Shown here: piece by piece, positions 34,304 to 43,465 of the stretch
Position numbering within the stretch: position 1 is the first letter of the stretch
How the letters are laid out: the number at the start of each line of letters is the position of its first letter
Source of the DNA: Nocardia bovistercoris
GTDB lineage: Bacteria > Actinomycetota > Actinomycetes > Mycobacteriales > Mycobacteriaceae
DNA length: 64,000 nucleotides
Assembly: GCF_015674855.1 (NCBI RefSeq)
Contig: NZ_JADMLG010000008.1
Span: 124,001-188,000 of the forward strand
Reading direction: 5' to 3'
Position numbers and translations under genes: made by a program
Notes under the pieces: model-generated
Seen by the model: the letters and a program-made list of their open reading frames with translations, nothing else
What the model was told of the DNA's origin: nothing
The model's database searches: none

Positions 34304-35641
34304 TCAGCCCAACCAGTCCAGTACCGACGCCGCCGTCCACGACTGCTGCATACTGCCGAGCGGTTCACCGGTGAACGGTTCGTAGTACTCGGCGAAACTG
34401 CCGTCGCTGGCCTGGCGCAACCCCTCGGCGCGCAACATGAAAGCCCGCTCCGCCCAGCCGCGCCGCGCGAACACCCACGAGAACAGCCAGCTCATGACCG
34501 GCCACACCGGACCGCGCCAGTACTCGCGGGCGCGAAAGTCCTTGGAAACCGGGGAAGTCGAGGGCGGCAGCGCGTAGCGCAGGTCGGGGTGGCCGCAGTA
34601 GCGCGGACCCTCGAACAGGCGAAGCAGGCTGCGTTCGGTGTCGCGCGGAAGTCCGCCGCACAGCAGCGGCGCGAACACCGACAGCGTCTCGGTGTTGATC
34701 CAACGTTGCAGGCGCACATCGAAATCGCGGGCGGCGCCGGTGCGCGCGTCGGCGGTGGCGACCACGCCCGCGCGGAAGCGGTCGGCCCAACCGTACAGGT
34801 CGCGCACATCGGCGTTGGGTTGCTTGTACTCCTCGCCGATATTGGCGAGCACCTCGCAGGCCAGGGTGAAGATCGCGGTGACGAAAACATCCTCCACCGC
34901 GAAACTCATGCTCGAGGCGAGCAGATAGTCGTCGTAGCCCGCGCGCCGCATCTGCTCGACCAGCCACAGGTAGCGGTCGTATTCGCGATCACTCGGCCGC
35001 TGCGTCGGATCGGAGATGACGACGGTGTCCTCGCGTTTGTAGGGCGGCAGATCGCCCGGCACCACGTTCTCGTAGGCACGGTCCCAGCGCGGCGAATTGT
35101 CCATCCCGGATTCCCAGCCGTGATACAGGGTGATCCGGCCGTTCTCCTTGGGATCGCGCGCATGTGCGAGCCAACGGTGCCAGCGCACCAGATCCGGCCA
35201 GCGCCGATTCAGGAACTCCTCGGCCACCGCCCTGGTGCTTCGACCGTGCCTGCGCGAGTGGTCGAGGATGCGCTGCACCGCGATCGCGTGCACGGGCGGC
35301 TGCGTGATACCGGAAGTGTCGGGGCCCTCCGGGGCGTTGACCGCGAGTTTGCGGCACTCCCACCGCGCCGGGCCGGGAAAATATCCGTCGACACCGTTCG
35401 CGAAGACGATGTGCGGGATCATTCCGTTCTTCCACTGCGCGGACAGCAGCGTATCCATTTCGATCACCGCGCGTTCCACGCTCAACGGCGCGAGGCCGAC
35501 GGCGACGAACGCCGCGTCCCAACTCCACATGTGCGGGTACAACCGGGGCGCGGCACTCGTCATGGTGCCCAAGTCGTTGCCCCGCAGCAGGTAGGCGGCG
35601 CGGGCCGCGAGCTGTGTGGGAGTGAACCCCGGATGTGTCAT
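34304..35641 (-). CDS. ggH: Glucosylglycerate hydrolase (GH63)
   Basis: A 445-residue (alpha/alpha)6-barrel GH63 enzyme that I recognise as close to the mycobacterial glucosylglycerate hydrolase MhGgH. It opens with QLAARAAYLLRGNDLGTM and contains YPHMWSWDAAFVAVGLAP, FANGVDGYFPGP, TLYHGWESGMDNSPRWD, QRPSDREYDRYLWL, STSPVSKDFRAREYWRGPVW and a C-terminal EPLGSMQQSWTAA. The carboxylates in WDAAF, GMDNS and the late SFAEYYEPFTGEPLG segment fit the active site. It would split glucosylglycerate, a nitrogen-starvation solute, to glucose and glycerate in the cytoplasm. ATG 35641 matches the family's start. A glycerate kinase lies elsewhere in the window, at 59183. Confidence 0.9.
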   Translation of the reverse strand: MTHPGFTPTQLAARAAYLLRGNDLGTMTSAAPRLYPHMWSWDAAFVAVGLAPLSVERAVIEMDTLLSAQWKNGMIPHIVFANGVDGYFPGPARWECRKLAVNAPEGPDTSGITQPPVHAIAVQRILDHSRRHGRSTRAVAEEFLNRRWPDLVRWHRWLAHARDPKENGRITLYHGWESGMDNSPRWDRAYENVVPGDLPPYKREDTVVISDPTQRPSDREYDRYLWLVEQMRRAGYDDYLLASSMSFAVEDVFVTAIFTLACEVLANIGEEYKQPNADVRDLYGWADRFRAGVVATADARTGAARDFDVRLQRWINTETLSVFAPLLCGGLPRDTERSLLRLFEGPRYCGHPDLRYALPPSTSPVSKDFRAREYWRGPVWPVMSWLFSWVFARRGWAERAFMLRAEGLRQASDGSFAEYYEPFTGEPLGSMQQSWTAASVLDWLG

Positions 35642-35936
35642 CCCCCTATTCTGCGATGGCACCCGCAGGTACGCCCGCTGAGCGGTGTGTCGCTCGGCCG
35701 CCACGCCCGCGTCGTCCGTTTCGACCTCGTGCCACCGGTGTTCGACCGGCAGATATGCGGATCTCACTCGCGCATGCCCCGTCCCGTGGAGATTGTTCCG
35801 ACTTATGTGTGCATCGCTTCGTGCGCCTTCGGTGTTGCGTATTCGGCGCGGCTGATTGCCGGGCGCTGTGGTTGCCGGTGAGTTGCCGTGTGTCGCGCGT
35901 CGCGGTGCGTCGCGAGGTAGCGGTTACGGTTTCCCC

Positions 35937-36632
35937 ATGGACACCGCCGTCACCAGTACGCCGAAACCCGTCGCGTTGATCACCGGCGCGAGCCGAGGAC
36001 TCGGCGCCGCCATCGCCAGGGAACTCGCGCCGACCCACGACCTGCTGCTCGGCGCGCGGTCGGCGGACTCGCTGCGCCCCATCCTCGACGAACTGCCCGG
36101 TGCGACCGGGTGGCCGGTCGAATTGACCGACTACCGCGCGGTCGCCGCGGCGTCCGCGTCCATCGCACGCCTCGATGTGTTGGTGCACAACGCCGGAATC
36201 GCCGATCTCGGTACCATCGCCGAATCCAGTGTGGACCAGTGGCGGAACACGTTGGAGGCCAACCTGATCGCGGTCGCGGAGTTGACCAGGGTGTTGCTTC
36301 CCGCGCTGCGCGCCGCGGACGGCCATGTGGTGCTGATCAATTCGGGCGCGGGGCTGCGCGCGCACGCCGGGTGGGCCTCGTACGCGGCGAGCAAGTTCGG
36401 GCTGCGCGCCTTCGGTGACGCGCTGCGGCTCGAGGAGCAGAGCCTGCGGGTCACCTCGATCCATCCGGGGCGGATCGATACCGATATGCAGCGCGAGATC
36501 AGGGCGCACGAGGGACGCGACTACCGGGCCGAGGATTTCCTGACCGCGAGCACCGTCGCGGCCGCCGTGCGCAACGCCGTCGACACGCCGCGCGACGCGC
36601 ATCCCACCGAGATCGTGCTCCGCCCGTTCTGA
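35937..36632 (+). CDS. Short-chain dehydrogenase/reductase
   Basis: A 231-residue Rossmann-fold SDR. The coenzyme motif TGASRGLG is near residue 17, NAG near 87, the catalytic Ser lies in LINSGAG and Tyr/Lys in YAASK; HPGRIDT follows. The Arg after the glycine motif suggests NADP. It is short for the classical family but complete. ATG 35937 is used as it starts 10 residues before the first strand. It lies alone, divergent from the GH63 gene, and its substrate is unknown. Confidence 0.88.
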   Translation: MDTAVTSTPKPVALITGASRGLGAAIARELAPTHDLLLGARSADSLRPILDELPGATGWPVELTDYRAVAAASASIARLDVLVHNAGIADLGTIAESSVDQWRNTLEANLIAVAELTRVLLPALRAADGHVVLINSGAGLRAHAGWASYAASKFGLRAFGDALRLEEQSLRVTSIHPGRIDTDMQREIRAHEGRDYRAEDFLTASTVAAAVRNAVDTPRDAHPTEIVLRPF

Positions 36633-36826
36633 GGCCGCCCGCTCCGTGACCTACCGCTGACACCGTTCCCGCTGGTAGGTCCGATTTGTCTCGGTTTGCT
36701 CACATGTGCGTGGTGGTTAAGCTGACGGACAGATTCCACCGGTACAGTCCGCTCGTTCACCCCCCACCGACGCGGTTCCCGGTCAGGTGGGACATCAGCT
36801 CCGAGCGGAACCCGAAGGTACATATA

Positions 36827-37633
36827 GTGGAACGACGTCGTTTGTTGTCGATGCTCGCGGCGGGCACCGCCATGGCGTTGACCGGCTGCGCGGTGGCCGA
36901 AGGCGACCCCATCAAGAGCGGTTCCGCGGGCGGTGCGCCGCTGACCGAGCCCCAGCCCGTGCCGCCGCCGCGCCCGCGGTTGCCGCCGCCGCCCGGCGGG
37001 CCCAAGACACGTATACCGGCCTCGACCATCACCGCGTTGCCGGGCAAGGGTTCGAGCATGGCGCTCACCGTCGACGACGGCGCGAGCCCCGAAGTCGTAG
37101 GCGCCTACATCCAATTCGCCAAGGACACCGGCGCCCGCTTCACCTTCTTCGTCACCGCCTACTACGACTCCTGGGCCATCCACCGCGACGCTTTGCGCCC
37201 CCTCGTCGACTCCGGCCAGATCCAGCTCGCCAACCACACCTGGGACCACGCCGACCTCACCGCGATCTCGGCGAGCGCCGTCTCCTCCCAACTGGACCGC
37301 GCGAAAACCTACCTGCGCAACAACTTCGGCGTCGACGGCACCCCCTACTTCCGCCCGCCCTTCGGCCGCCACAACGCCACCGTCGACCGAGTGGCCGCCG
37401 ACCTCGGCTACACCGTCCCCGTCATGTGGTACGGCTCCCTCTCCGACTCCGGCGTCATCACCGAGGAATACCTCATAGCCTGCGCCCGAGAGTATTTCAA
37501 CCCCCAGACCATCGTGATCGGCCACGCCAACGCCCCCGCCGTAACCCACTGCTACGGCCAACTGGTCGACATCATCAAAGAACGCAACCTCTCCCTGGTC
37601 ACCCTCGACGACGTCCTCCTCCCCCCGACCTGA
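36827..37633 (+). CDS. Polysaccharide deacetylase lipoprotein
   Basis: A 268-residue exported NodB-type deacetylase. GTG 36827 gives an N-terminus ERRRLLSMLAAG, twin-Arg-like, followed by a lipobox LTGC (Cys21) and a Pro-rich spacer. The catalytic domain has motif 1 TVDDG, the metal site NHTWDH, and RPPFGRHN, all expected for zinc-dependent removal of acetyl groups from sugars. The likely substrate is peptidoglycan or another cell-wall glycan. The longer frame from 36686 is less likely because it would place basic residues and many His ahead of the signal. Confidence 0.88.
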   Translation: MERRRLLSMLAAGTAMALTGCAVAEGDPIKSGSAGGAPLTEPQPVPPPRPRLPPPPGGPKTRIPASTITALPGKGSSMALTVDDGASPEVVGAYIQFAKDTGARFTFFVTAYYDSWAIHRDALRPLVDSGQIQLANHTWDHADLTAISASAVSSQLDRAKTYLRNNFGVDGTPYFRPPFGRHNATVDRVAADLGYTVPVMWYGSLSDSGVITEEYLIACAREYFNPQTIVIGHANAPAVTHCYGQLVDIIKERNLSLVTLDDVLLPPT

Positions 37634-37717
37634 CCCCCGCCCGCGCCGTCTGTTGCGCCCGACGGTTTCCATATGGAAAATAGAGATGTCGCTGTCCCCC
37701 TGGGGGCAGAAGTGGGG

Positions 37718-37747
37718 CCGGGCTACCTGATGGAATCAGGCGCCCGG
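37718..37747. terminator. Strong imperfect hairpin, probable bidirectional terminator
   Basis: CCGGGC-ta-CCTGAT, loop GGA, ATCAGG-c-GCCCGG: twelve paired bases with one small internal bulge. It lies between the deacetylase gene (plus strand) and the convergent DUF3800 remnant. A second perfect palindrome CCCCCTGGGGG is at 37697-37707. No T run follows, so termination strength is unclear. Confidence 0.5.
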
Positions 37748-37756
37748 CTTCCGCGT

Positions 37757-38141
37757 CTAAGGATCGAACTCCAGCATTTCCACGACGTCATCCAGCGCAT
37801 CCCAGTGGTCGCCTACGCTATCGAACCACCAAGACAAGGCACCCGCGACGACATCAGCTGCCCACAGTGCCGGATCATCGAGTGGTTTTATCCAGTCGAC
37901 ATGGATCTCCTCACGAAAGCCAGGTTGCCTGCGGAACCCACCGAGGAACTTTCTGTCGTGTTTATCCTGCGCGGGCTGGCGAGACTCGAAGTAGATCTCG
38001 GCTACATCCCGAGCGGACAACGCAGGCAGTAGGACCTCCATGCACCGACGTCGTGCCCGCTCGGTCTTGATCTCGGGCGCGTGCAGACACACCGTCGCCG
38101 GAGCGGCGTCGGGCGGACTCGTCGATGTAGGCGATGAGCAT
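37757..38141 (-). pseudogene. Broken DUF3800 family gene
   Basis: The minus strand starts with ATG 38141 and MLIAYIDESA, the usual beginning of DUF3800 proteins, but within about 15 codons the useful frame is lost. In the next frame the sequence continues as a plausible C-terminal half: RDVAEIYFESR, a KHDRKFLGG step, and DDPALWAADVVAGALSWWF, which fits the family's final helix. The middle part of a normal-length DUF3800 protein seems deleted as well. The remnant sits between convergent hairpins and leuS. DUF3800 genes are often on mobile or defence DNA, so this may mark an old insertion. Confidence 0.6.
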
Positions 38142-38234
38142 CGAGGATCGGCAATGCCTTCCGATAGCGCTGGACGGGCGCGTGCCGAGTCGAGTATTAC
38201 CCGACTCGACACGCACATCTCGTCTTCTCGATTG

Positions 38235-41081
38235 TCAGGCGACGATGTTCACCAGGCGTCCGGGGACGACGATGAGTTTGCGGGGGGTCGCGCCTTCGAG
38301 GATGGCGGCGACCTTCTCATCGGCGAGGGCTGCGGCTTCGATGCTCGGGGTGTCGGCGTCGACGGGGACCTGGATGCGGCTGCGGACCTTGCCGTTGACC
38401 TGGATGGGGTACTCCACGGATTCGTCCACCAGCAGAGCCGGGTCGGCGACCGGGAAGGGGCCGTGGGCAAGGGATTCGGTGTGGCCGAGGCGTTCCCAGA
38501 GTTCCTCGGCGATGTGCGGGGACAGCGGGGCCAGCATGAGGACCAGGGATTCGACCACGAGGCGGGGGGCGCCGTCGGGGTAGGTCTTGGTCAGGTGGTT
38601 GGTGAGTTCGATCAGTTTGGCGCCCGCCGTGTTGTCGCGCAGCGCGGCCAGATCCTCGTCGACGCCGGCGATGGTCTTGTGCAGCAGGCGTTGCGTCTTG
38701 TTCGAGGCCACTTCCTCGGTGACCCTCGGCGCGCCCGTCTCCTCGTCCACAACCAGACGCCAGACACGCTGCAGGAAGCGGTGCGCGCCGACGACGTCCT
38801 TGGTCGCCCACGGACGCGAGGTGTCGAGCGGGCCCATCGACATCTCGTAGAAGCGGAAGGTGTCGGCGCCGTACAGGTCGCACATCTCGTCGGGGGAGAT
38901 GGCGTTCTTCAGGGATTTGCCGATCTTGCCGTATTCCTGGAAGACGGTGATCTCGGTTCCGGTGCCGTCGGTCCAGTAGAACGCGCCGTCGCGCTCCACG
39001 ACCTCGGCGGCGGGCACGTAGGCGCCACGTTCGTCGGTGTAGGCGTGCGCCTGGATGTAGCCCTGGTTGAACAGGCGACGGTACGGCTCGCAGCCGCTCA
39101 CGTCACCGAGATCGAACAGCACCTTCTGCCAGAACCGCGCGTACAGCAGATGCAGCACCGCGTGTTCGACACCGCCGACGTACAGATCGACGCCGCCGGG
39201 ATCGGTCGCGCCGTGTTCGGCGGGACGCGGTCCGAGCCAGTAGGTTTCGTTCTCCTTGGCGCAGAACTGGTCGGTGTTGGTCGGGTCGGCGTAGCGCAGC
39301 TGATACCAGGAGCTGCCCGCCCAGTTCGGCATGACATTGGTGTCGCGGCGGTACTTCTTCGGCCCGTCGCCGAGATCCAGTTCGACATGGACCCAATCGG
39401 TGGCCTTGGCCAGCGGCGGCGACGGCTCGGAATCGGCGTCGTCGGCGTCGAAGGTGACCGGCGCGAAATCGTCGAGTTCCGGAAGCAGCACCGGCAGCAT
39501 GGATTCCGGCAGCGCGTGCGGCGCACCCTGCTCGTCGTAGACGATGGGGAACGGTTCACCCCAGTACCGCTGCCGGGCGAACAGCCAGTCGCGCAGCTTG
39601 TACTGGATGGTGCCGCTGCCGTGGCCGTCCTGTTCGAGCCGGGCGATGACGGTGGCTTTCGCGTCTTCGACCGAAAGTCCGTTCACGTAGTCGGAATTGA
39701 CGAGTTCACCGTCGCCGCCGTGCGCCGCGACCGTCACGTCGCCGCCGGAGATGACCTCGACGATCGGCAGTCCGAGCGCGGTGGCGAATTCCCAGTCGCG
39801 CTGGTCGTGACCGGGCACCGCCATGATCGCGCCGGTGCCGTACCCGATGAGCACGTAGTCGGCGACGAAGACCGGCAGGGCCGCGCCGTTCACCGGGTTG
39901 GTCGCGTATACGCCGAGGAAGACGCCGGTCTTCTCCTTGTTCTCCTGGCGTTCCAGATCCGATTTCGCCGCGATGGATGCGCGGTAGGCGGCGATGGCGG
40001 CGGCCGGTGTCGCCGCGCCGCCGTTGGTCCAGCGCGGGTCGGTGTCCGACGGCCATGCGGCGGCGGCGAGGGTGTCGACCAGTTCGTGTTCCGGGGCGAG
40101 CACCACGTAGGTGGCGCCGAACAGCGTGTCGGGCCGGGTGGTGAAGACCTCGATGGCGCCGCCCTCGGCGGCGAAACTCACCCGCGCGCCACGTGAACGC
40201 CCGATCCAGTTGCGCTGCATGGACTTCACGTTCTCCGGCCAGTCGAGCAGGTCGAGATCGTCGACCAGTCGGTCGGAGTAGGCGGTGATGCGCATCATCC
40301 ACTGCCACAGGCGCTTACGGAACACCGGGAAGTTGCCGCGCTCGCTGCGGCCGTCGGCGGTGACTTCCTCGTTGGACAGCACAGTGCCGAGGCCGGGACA
40401 CCAGTTGACGACCGAATCCGTCTGGTACACAAGGCGATACGAGTCGATGACGGCGGCGCGTTCGGCGGCCGACATACTCGCCCAGTCCCGGCCGTCCGGT
40501 GCGGGCCGCGCGCCGGTGGCGAACTGCTGCTCCAACTCCGAGATCTGCCGTGCCCGACCGAGTTCCAGGTCGTACCAGGCGTTGTAGATGCGCAGGAAGA
40601 TCCACTGCGTCCAGCGGTAGTACTCGGGATCGGTGGTGGCGAACGAGCGGCGGCGATCGTGCCCGAGACCCAGCCGGTCCAGCTGCCGCTGCATGGTGCG
40701 GATATTGGATTCGGTGGTGTCGCGCGGATGGGCGCCGGTCTGCACCGCGTACTGCTCGGCGGGCAGGCCGAACGCGTCGTAGCCGAGCGCGTGCAGCACA
40801 TTGCGCCCGTTCATCCGGTGGTAGCGGGCGAAGACATCGGTGGCGATGTACCCGAGCGGATGCCCGACGTGCAGGCCCGCGCCGGACGGGTACGGGAACA
40901 TGTCCTGGACGAAGAGCTTGTCCGGCGGCGTGTCACCGGCCAGCGGTCCGGTGGGGTTGGGCGCGTGGAAGGTGCCGCGCTCCTCCCAGAGGCGCTGCCA
41001 CCTGCGCTCGATGCGACCCGCGAGCTCGGCGCTGTACCTGTGCTCGGGTCCATCGCTTGCGGTTGCACGAGTGTCCTGCAC
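38235..41081 (-). CDS. leuS: Leucyl-tRNA synthetase
   Basis: A 948-residue class Ia aminoacyl-tRNA synthetase, normal length for actinobacteria. The HIGH-type motif HVGH is at 71-74 (PYPSGAGLHVGHPLGY), the editing (CP1) domain spans roughly 260-470, and the KMSKS-type loop is KIGKSLKN near residue 718. The C-terminal domain ends with a small tRNA-binding module (EGATPRKLIVVPGRLVNIVA). It is a single-copy essential gene and is not in an operon with the flanking genes; a small SdpI-like membrane gene is divergent from it. Confidence 0.98.
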   Translation of the reverse strand: MQDTRATASDGPEHRYSAELAGRIERRWQRLWEERGTFHAPNPTGPLAGDTPPDKLFVQDMFPYPSGAGLHVGHPLGYIATDVFARYHRMNGRNVLHALGYDAFGLPAEQYAVQTGAHPRDTTESNIRTMQRQLDRLGLGHDRRRSFATTDPEYYRWTQWIFLRIYNAWYDLELGRARQISELEQQFATGARPAPDGRDWASMSAAERAAVIDSYRLVYQTDSVVNWCPGLGTVLSNEEVTADGRSERGNFPVFRKRLWQWMMRITAYSDRLVDDLDLLDWPENVKSMQRNWIGRSRGARVSFAAEGGAIEVFTTRPDTLFGATYVVLAPEHELVDTLAAAAWPSDTDPRWTNGGAATPAAAIAAYRASIAAKSDLERQENKEKTGVFLGVYATNPVNGAALPVFVADYVLIGYGTGAIMAVPGHDQRDWEFATALGLPIVEVISGGDVTVAAHGGDGELVNSDYVNGLSVEDAKATVIARLEQDGHGSGTIQYKLRDWLFARQRYWGEPFPIVYDEQGAPHALPESMLPVLLPELDDFAPVTFDADDADSEPSPPLAKATDWVHVELDLGDGPKKYRRDTNVMPNWAGSSWYQLRYADPTNTDQFCAKENETYWLGPRPAEHGATDPGGVDLYVGGVEHAVLHLLYARFWQKVLFDLGDVSGCEPYRRLFNQGYIQAHAYTDERGAYVPAAEVVERDGAFYWTDGTGTEITVFQEYGKIGKSLKNAISPDEMCDLYGADTFRFYEMSMGPLDTSRPWATKDVVGAHRFLQRVWRLVVDEETGAPRVTEEVASNKTQRLLHKTIAGVDEDLAALRDNTAGAKLIELTNHLTKTYPDGAPRLVVESLVLMLAPLSPHIAEELWERLGHTESLAHGPFPVADPALLVDESVEYPIQVNGKVRSRIQVPVDADTPSIEAAALADEKVAAILEGATPRKLIVVPGRLVNIVA

Positions 41082-41251
41082 GGTCCTGCCTTCTTGTTCT
41101 CGCCGATTCCCGACAAACTATGTGAACAGGGTAGAACGTCGATGCCCATGCACCGAAAAGGGCCGCGCCGCCCGGCGGGGGCGCGTGACCGAGCGACGGC
41201 TGCGAGGGAGGTCACGCGGTCGCCGACCTCTCGGTGCGTTAATCTGCCAGT

Positions 41252-41653
41252 GTGTTCGCCGTAGCTTTCGTCCTGTTCGCGCTCGCCCTCGTCGCCGTCG
41301 CGACCGGCGTGCTCGGGCTCGCGGGCCGGTTGCCGCGCAACCGGTTCGTCGGCGTCCACACCGAGGACGCGCTCAGCACCGACGAAACCTTCCGCATCGC
41401 CAACCGGGTCGCGGCGCCCACCAGTGTCGCGGCCGGTTTCCTGCTGTTCGCGGGCGGTCTGATCGCCTTCGCCGCCCCGTGGGCCGTCGCGCTCGGTGTG
41501 GCCGCGGCCACCATGGCGATCGCGCTGTGCACTCTCGGCGCGGGCGCGAACGTCGCGGGCCGGGCCATCGCCGCACTCGTGCCGGACCGGACCGGCGGAT
41601 GCGGTCAGTCCTGCGGCGCCTGCTCCCTGCGCGAGACCTGCGCCCCCAGCTGA
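41252..41653 (+). CDS. SdpI-like small membrane protein
   Basis: A 133-residue protein with three predicted spans (FVLFALALVAVATGVLGLAG, AAGFLLFAGGLIAFAAPWAVALG split by one polar residue, and a third through ATMAIALCTLGAGANVAG). The step RLPRNRFVGVHTEDALSTDETF between spans one and two matches the SdpI family pattern. The C-terminus has four Cys (GGCGQSCGACSLRETCAPS), possibly a metal site. GTG 41252 is the start used. Its position next to leuS recalls the small membrane gene near Rv0041 in mycobacteria. Function unknown. Confidence 0.7.
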   Translation: MFAVAFVLFALALVAVATGVLGLAGRLPRNRFVGVHTEDALSTDETFRIANRVAAPTSVAAGFLLFAGGLIAFAAPWAVALGVAAATMAIALCTLGAGANVAGRAIAALVPDRTGGCGQSCGACSLRETCAPS

Positions 41654-41835
41654 CCGGCTCATCGGCCGCAGGCGCTCGGCTCGATGCACGTTGTCCCGAA
41701 GTGAACCGGATATCCACCCCGCACGCGATCACTCGCTCGATAGGTGTAACCCTGTTGCGGAAGGGGCACTACTGTGACCAGACTCGACGGTGATCCGTCG
41801 GTCTGACGGTACGCGCTCGATCCGGGGAGGTAATC

Positions 41836-42156
41836 GTGGGCGCAGTTGTGGTCATCGTTCTGGCATTCGCGGGGTTCTTCACACTTTTCATCGAACCGAT
41901 ACTCGGGGCGGGACTGCTCGTCATCGCTCTGATGGCCGGGATCGTGGTGTCGAGCCGTCGCGCGTCGAGCCCGTCGCGGCGCAACGCGCGACGGTGGAGC
42001 AGCGCCTCGGGCGGGGCGGGCGCGTACGACGCCGGGAGCAGCGGCAGTAGCTGTGGCGGTGGCGGCGGAAGCAGTTGCGGAGGCGGGAGTAGCTGTGGCG
42101 GCGGGAGTAGCTGTGGCGGTGGGGGTGGCGGCGGCTGTGGAGGCGGTGGCAGCTGA
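41836..42156 (+). CDS. Small membrane protein with Cys/Gly-rich tail (copy 1 of 3)
   Basis: A 106-residue protein with GTG start behind GGGGAGG. One or two N-terminal membrane spans (VVIVLAFAGFFTLFI and GAGLLVIALMAGIVV) are followed by a basic stop-transfer stretch (SSRRASSPSRRNARRWSS) and a tail of GSSCGGG-type repeats with five Cys. The tail is probably cytoplasmic if the basic patch obeys the positive-inside rule. Two more genes of the same build lie at 46028 and 46359, on the other side of the WXG operon. Function unknown; a metal- or redox-responsive tail is possible. Confidence 0.7.
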   Translation: MGAVVVIVLAFAGFFTLFIEPILGAGLLVIALMAGIVVSSRRASSPSRRNARRWSSASGGAGAYDAGSSGSSCGGGGGSSCGGGSSCGGGSSCGGGGGGGCGGGGS

Positions 42157-42295
42157 TCGCGCGAATTCACCACGCTCGCTCTCGCGTTCGCGATGAGTAG
42201 CGGTTCGGCTGCGGTTCAGGCTGGGTTCAGGCTGTGGTTCAGGCAGCGGTTCCAACCTCGCGACCCGGAACTCCGTTGGGTTCGGTCGCCGCGGA

Positions 42296-43456
42296 TCATG
42301 TGGGATCGCGAGGTTTCAGGTCTCGTCGGCGTACGGCCGGGAGGAAGTAGTCTTCCACCTTGTCCGGCCCGGGGGCGTCGGCGTTGCCCGCGAACGAGAT
42401 CGGCACGGCGACCAGCATGTACAGATCGACCAGCCAAACGGCCAAGAGTTTGCCGAGAGTGGGGTGGGTGCCGTCGTCGGGTCGGATCACGCGCAATCCG
42501 AACAGGGCCTTACCCACGGTCGTATGGAAGATCGCCTGGATGACGACGCGGTCCAGGGCCGATGCCGCCAGCCAGAAACCGAGCGCGACAGCCGGATTCA
42601 GCCCGATGTGTTTCCAGTCCGATCGGGCGATGGCTTCGGCCGAGAAATCGGGGCTCACGAGCAGCGTGGCTCCGAGCGCGATGCCGAAATGCAGCGTCCA
42701 ATCGAGGACGAAGGCGAGGACTCGGCGCAGCGTACGAGGTGTGGGATACCTGTCGTCGCCCTTCGCGCCGTGCCGCACCGGTGCCACCGGCGGACCGCCG
42801 ACGGGTTGCATCGTCACCACGCCGTCTTCGCGTGACAGTTCCCATCGCACCCCGGCGGGCGACGACTCGCGTCGATGGACGTCATCGGTCGCGACATCTT
42901 TCCGGAACATGAGTCGCGGCGGCTGTCTGCTCTTGGAGAAGTAGGCGTACCGGAGGTCCCCGCCGCCGGGCCGGGAGATCACCCCGTATTTCGTCGGGTC
43001 ACCCGCGAACCACACCTCGGAGGTGTCGTGGTCGACCAGCTTTCCGATATCTTTCGACCAAGTGCTCAGAATGAGCGTGGACACCGGCCGACCGTCCCGA
43101 TCGAGCAGTTCGACCCATTCGTATCGCCCAGCGGTGACATAGTTGATCGGCCAGACGATCCACGGATAGCGCGTGAGCGCCCTCCGCCTTCTACGATTTA
43201 TCCAGAACAACGTTGTGCCGAATATCAGACCGACTGTCATACCGGCGGCGGCGAAGTTTCTGGCGACGCCGATGGTCGTGGCGAGGGTCGCGGACTCGAC
43301 TCGATCCCCCACATCGATCAACAGGATGGTCAGCGGTAGACATATCGCACCGAACAGAAGCAGGGTCCAACGGGCCAGAACTCCGTTCCGTGTTGCCGCC
43401 CTGGTTTCCGGTCGGGATATCGCCGGAGGCATCCCGACCGCTTTGGCGTACGTCAT
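42296..43456 (-). CDS. RDD family membrane protein of the WXG operon
   Basis: A 386-residue membrane protein. Two spans near the N-terminus are followed by a large soluble part (about 110-240), then a C-terminal RDD domain whose first span begins RRVLAFVLDWTLHFGIALGATLLV (start only) and which contains GKALFGLRVI and WLVDLYMLVAVPI. RDD proteins are found near type VII and other envelope systems, but their role is unclear. It is the last gene of a minus-strand operon, 9 bp after the 219-residue gene, so it may anchor or help export the upstream proteins. Confidence 0.75.
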   Translation of the reverse strand: MTYAKAVGMPPAISRPETRAATRNGVLARWTLLLFGAICLPLTILLIDVGDRVESATLATTIGVARNFAAAGMTVGLIFGTTLFWINRRRRRALTRYPWIVWPINYVTAGRYEWVELLDRDGRPVSTLILSTWSKDIGKLVDHDTSEVWFAGDPTKYGVISRPGGGDLRYAYFSKSRQPPRLMFRKDVATDDVHRRESSPAGVRWELSREDGVVTMQPVGGPPVAPVRHGAKGDDRYPTPRTLRRVLAFVLDWTLHFGIALGATLLVSPDFSAEAIARSDWKHIGLNPAVALGFWLAASALDRVVIQAIFHTTVGKALFGLRVIRPDDGTHPTLGKLLAVWLVDLYMLVAVPISFAGNADAPGPDKVEDYFLPAVRRRDLKPRDPT

Positions 43457-43465
43457 GCCCGCCCC

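Noticed and set aside
37700..37760. Possible tRNA gene, from a strong hairpin and a TTC-like stretch near leuS
   Set aside because: There is only one long hairpin, no cloverleaf or CCA end. The TTC-like stretch is the complement of the end of the DUF3800 remnant.
38040..40196. 718-codon antisense frame opposite leuS
   Set aside because: Shadow of leuS, which has intact HIGH and KMSKS regions and normal length.
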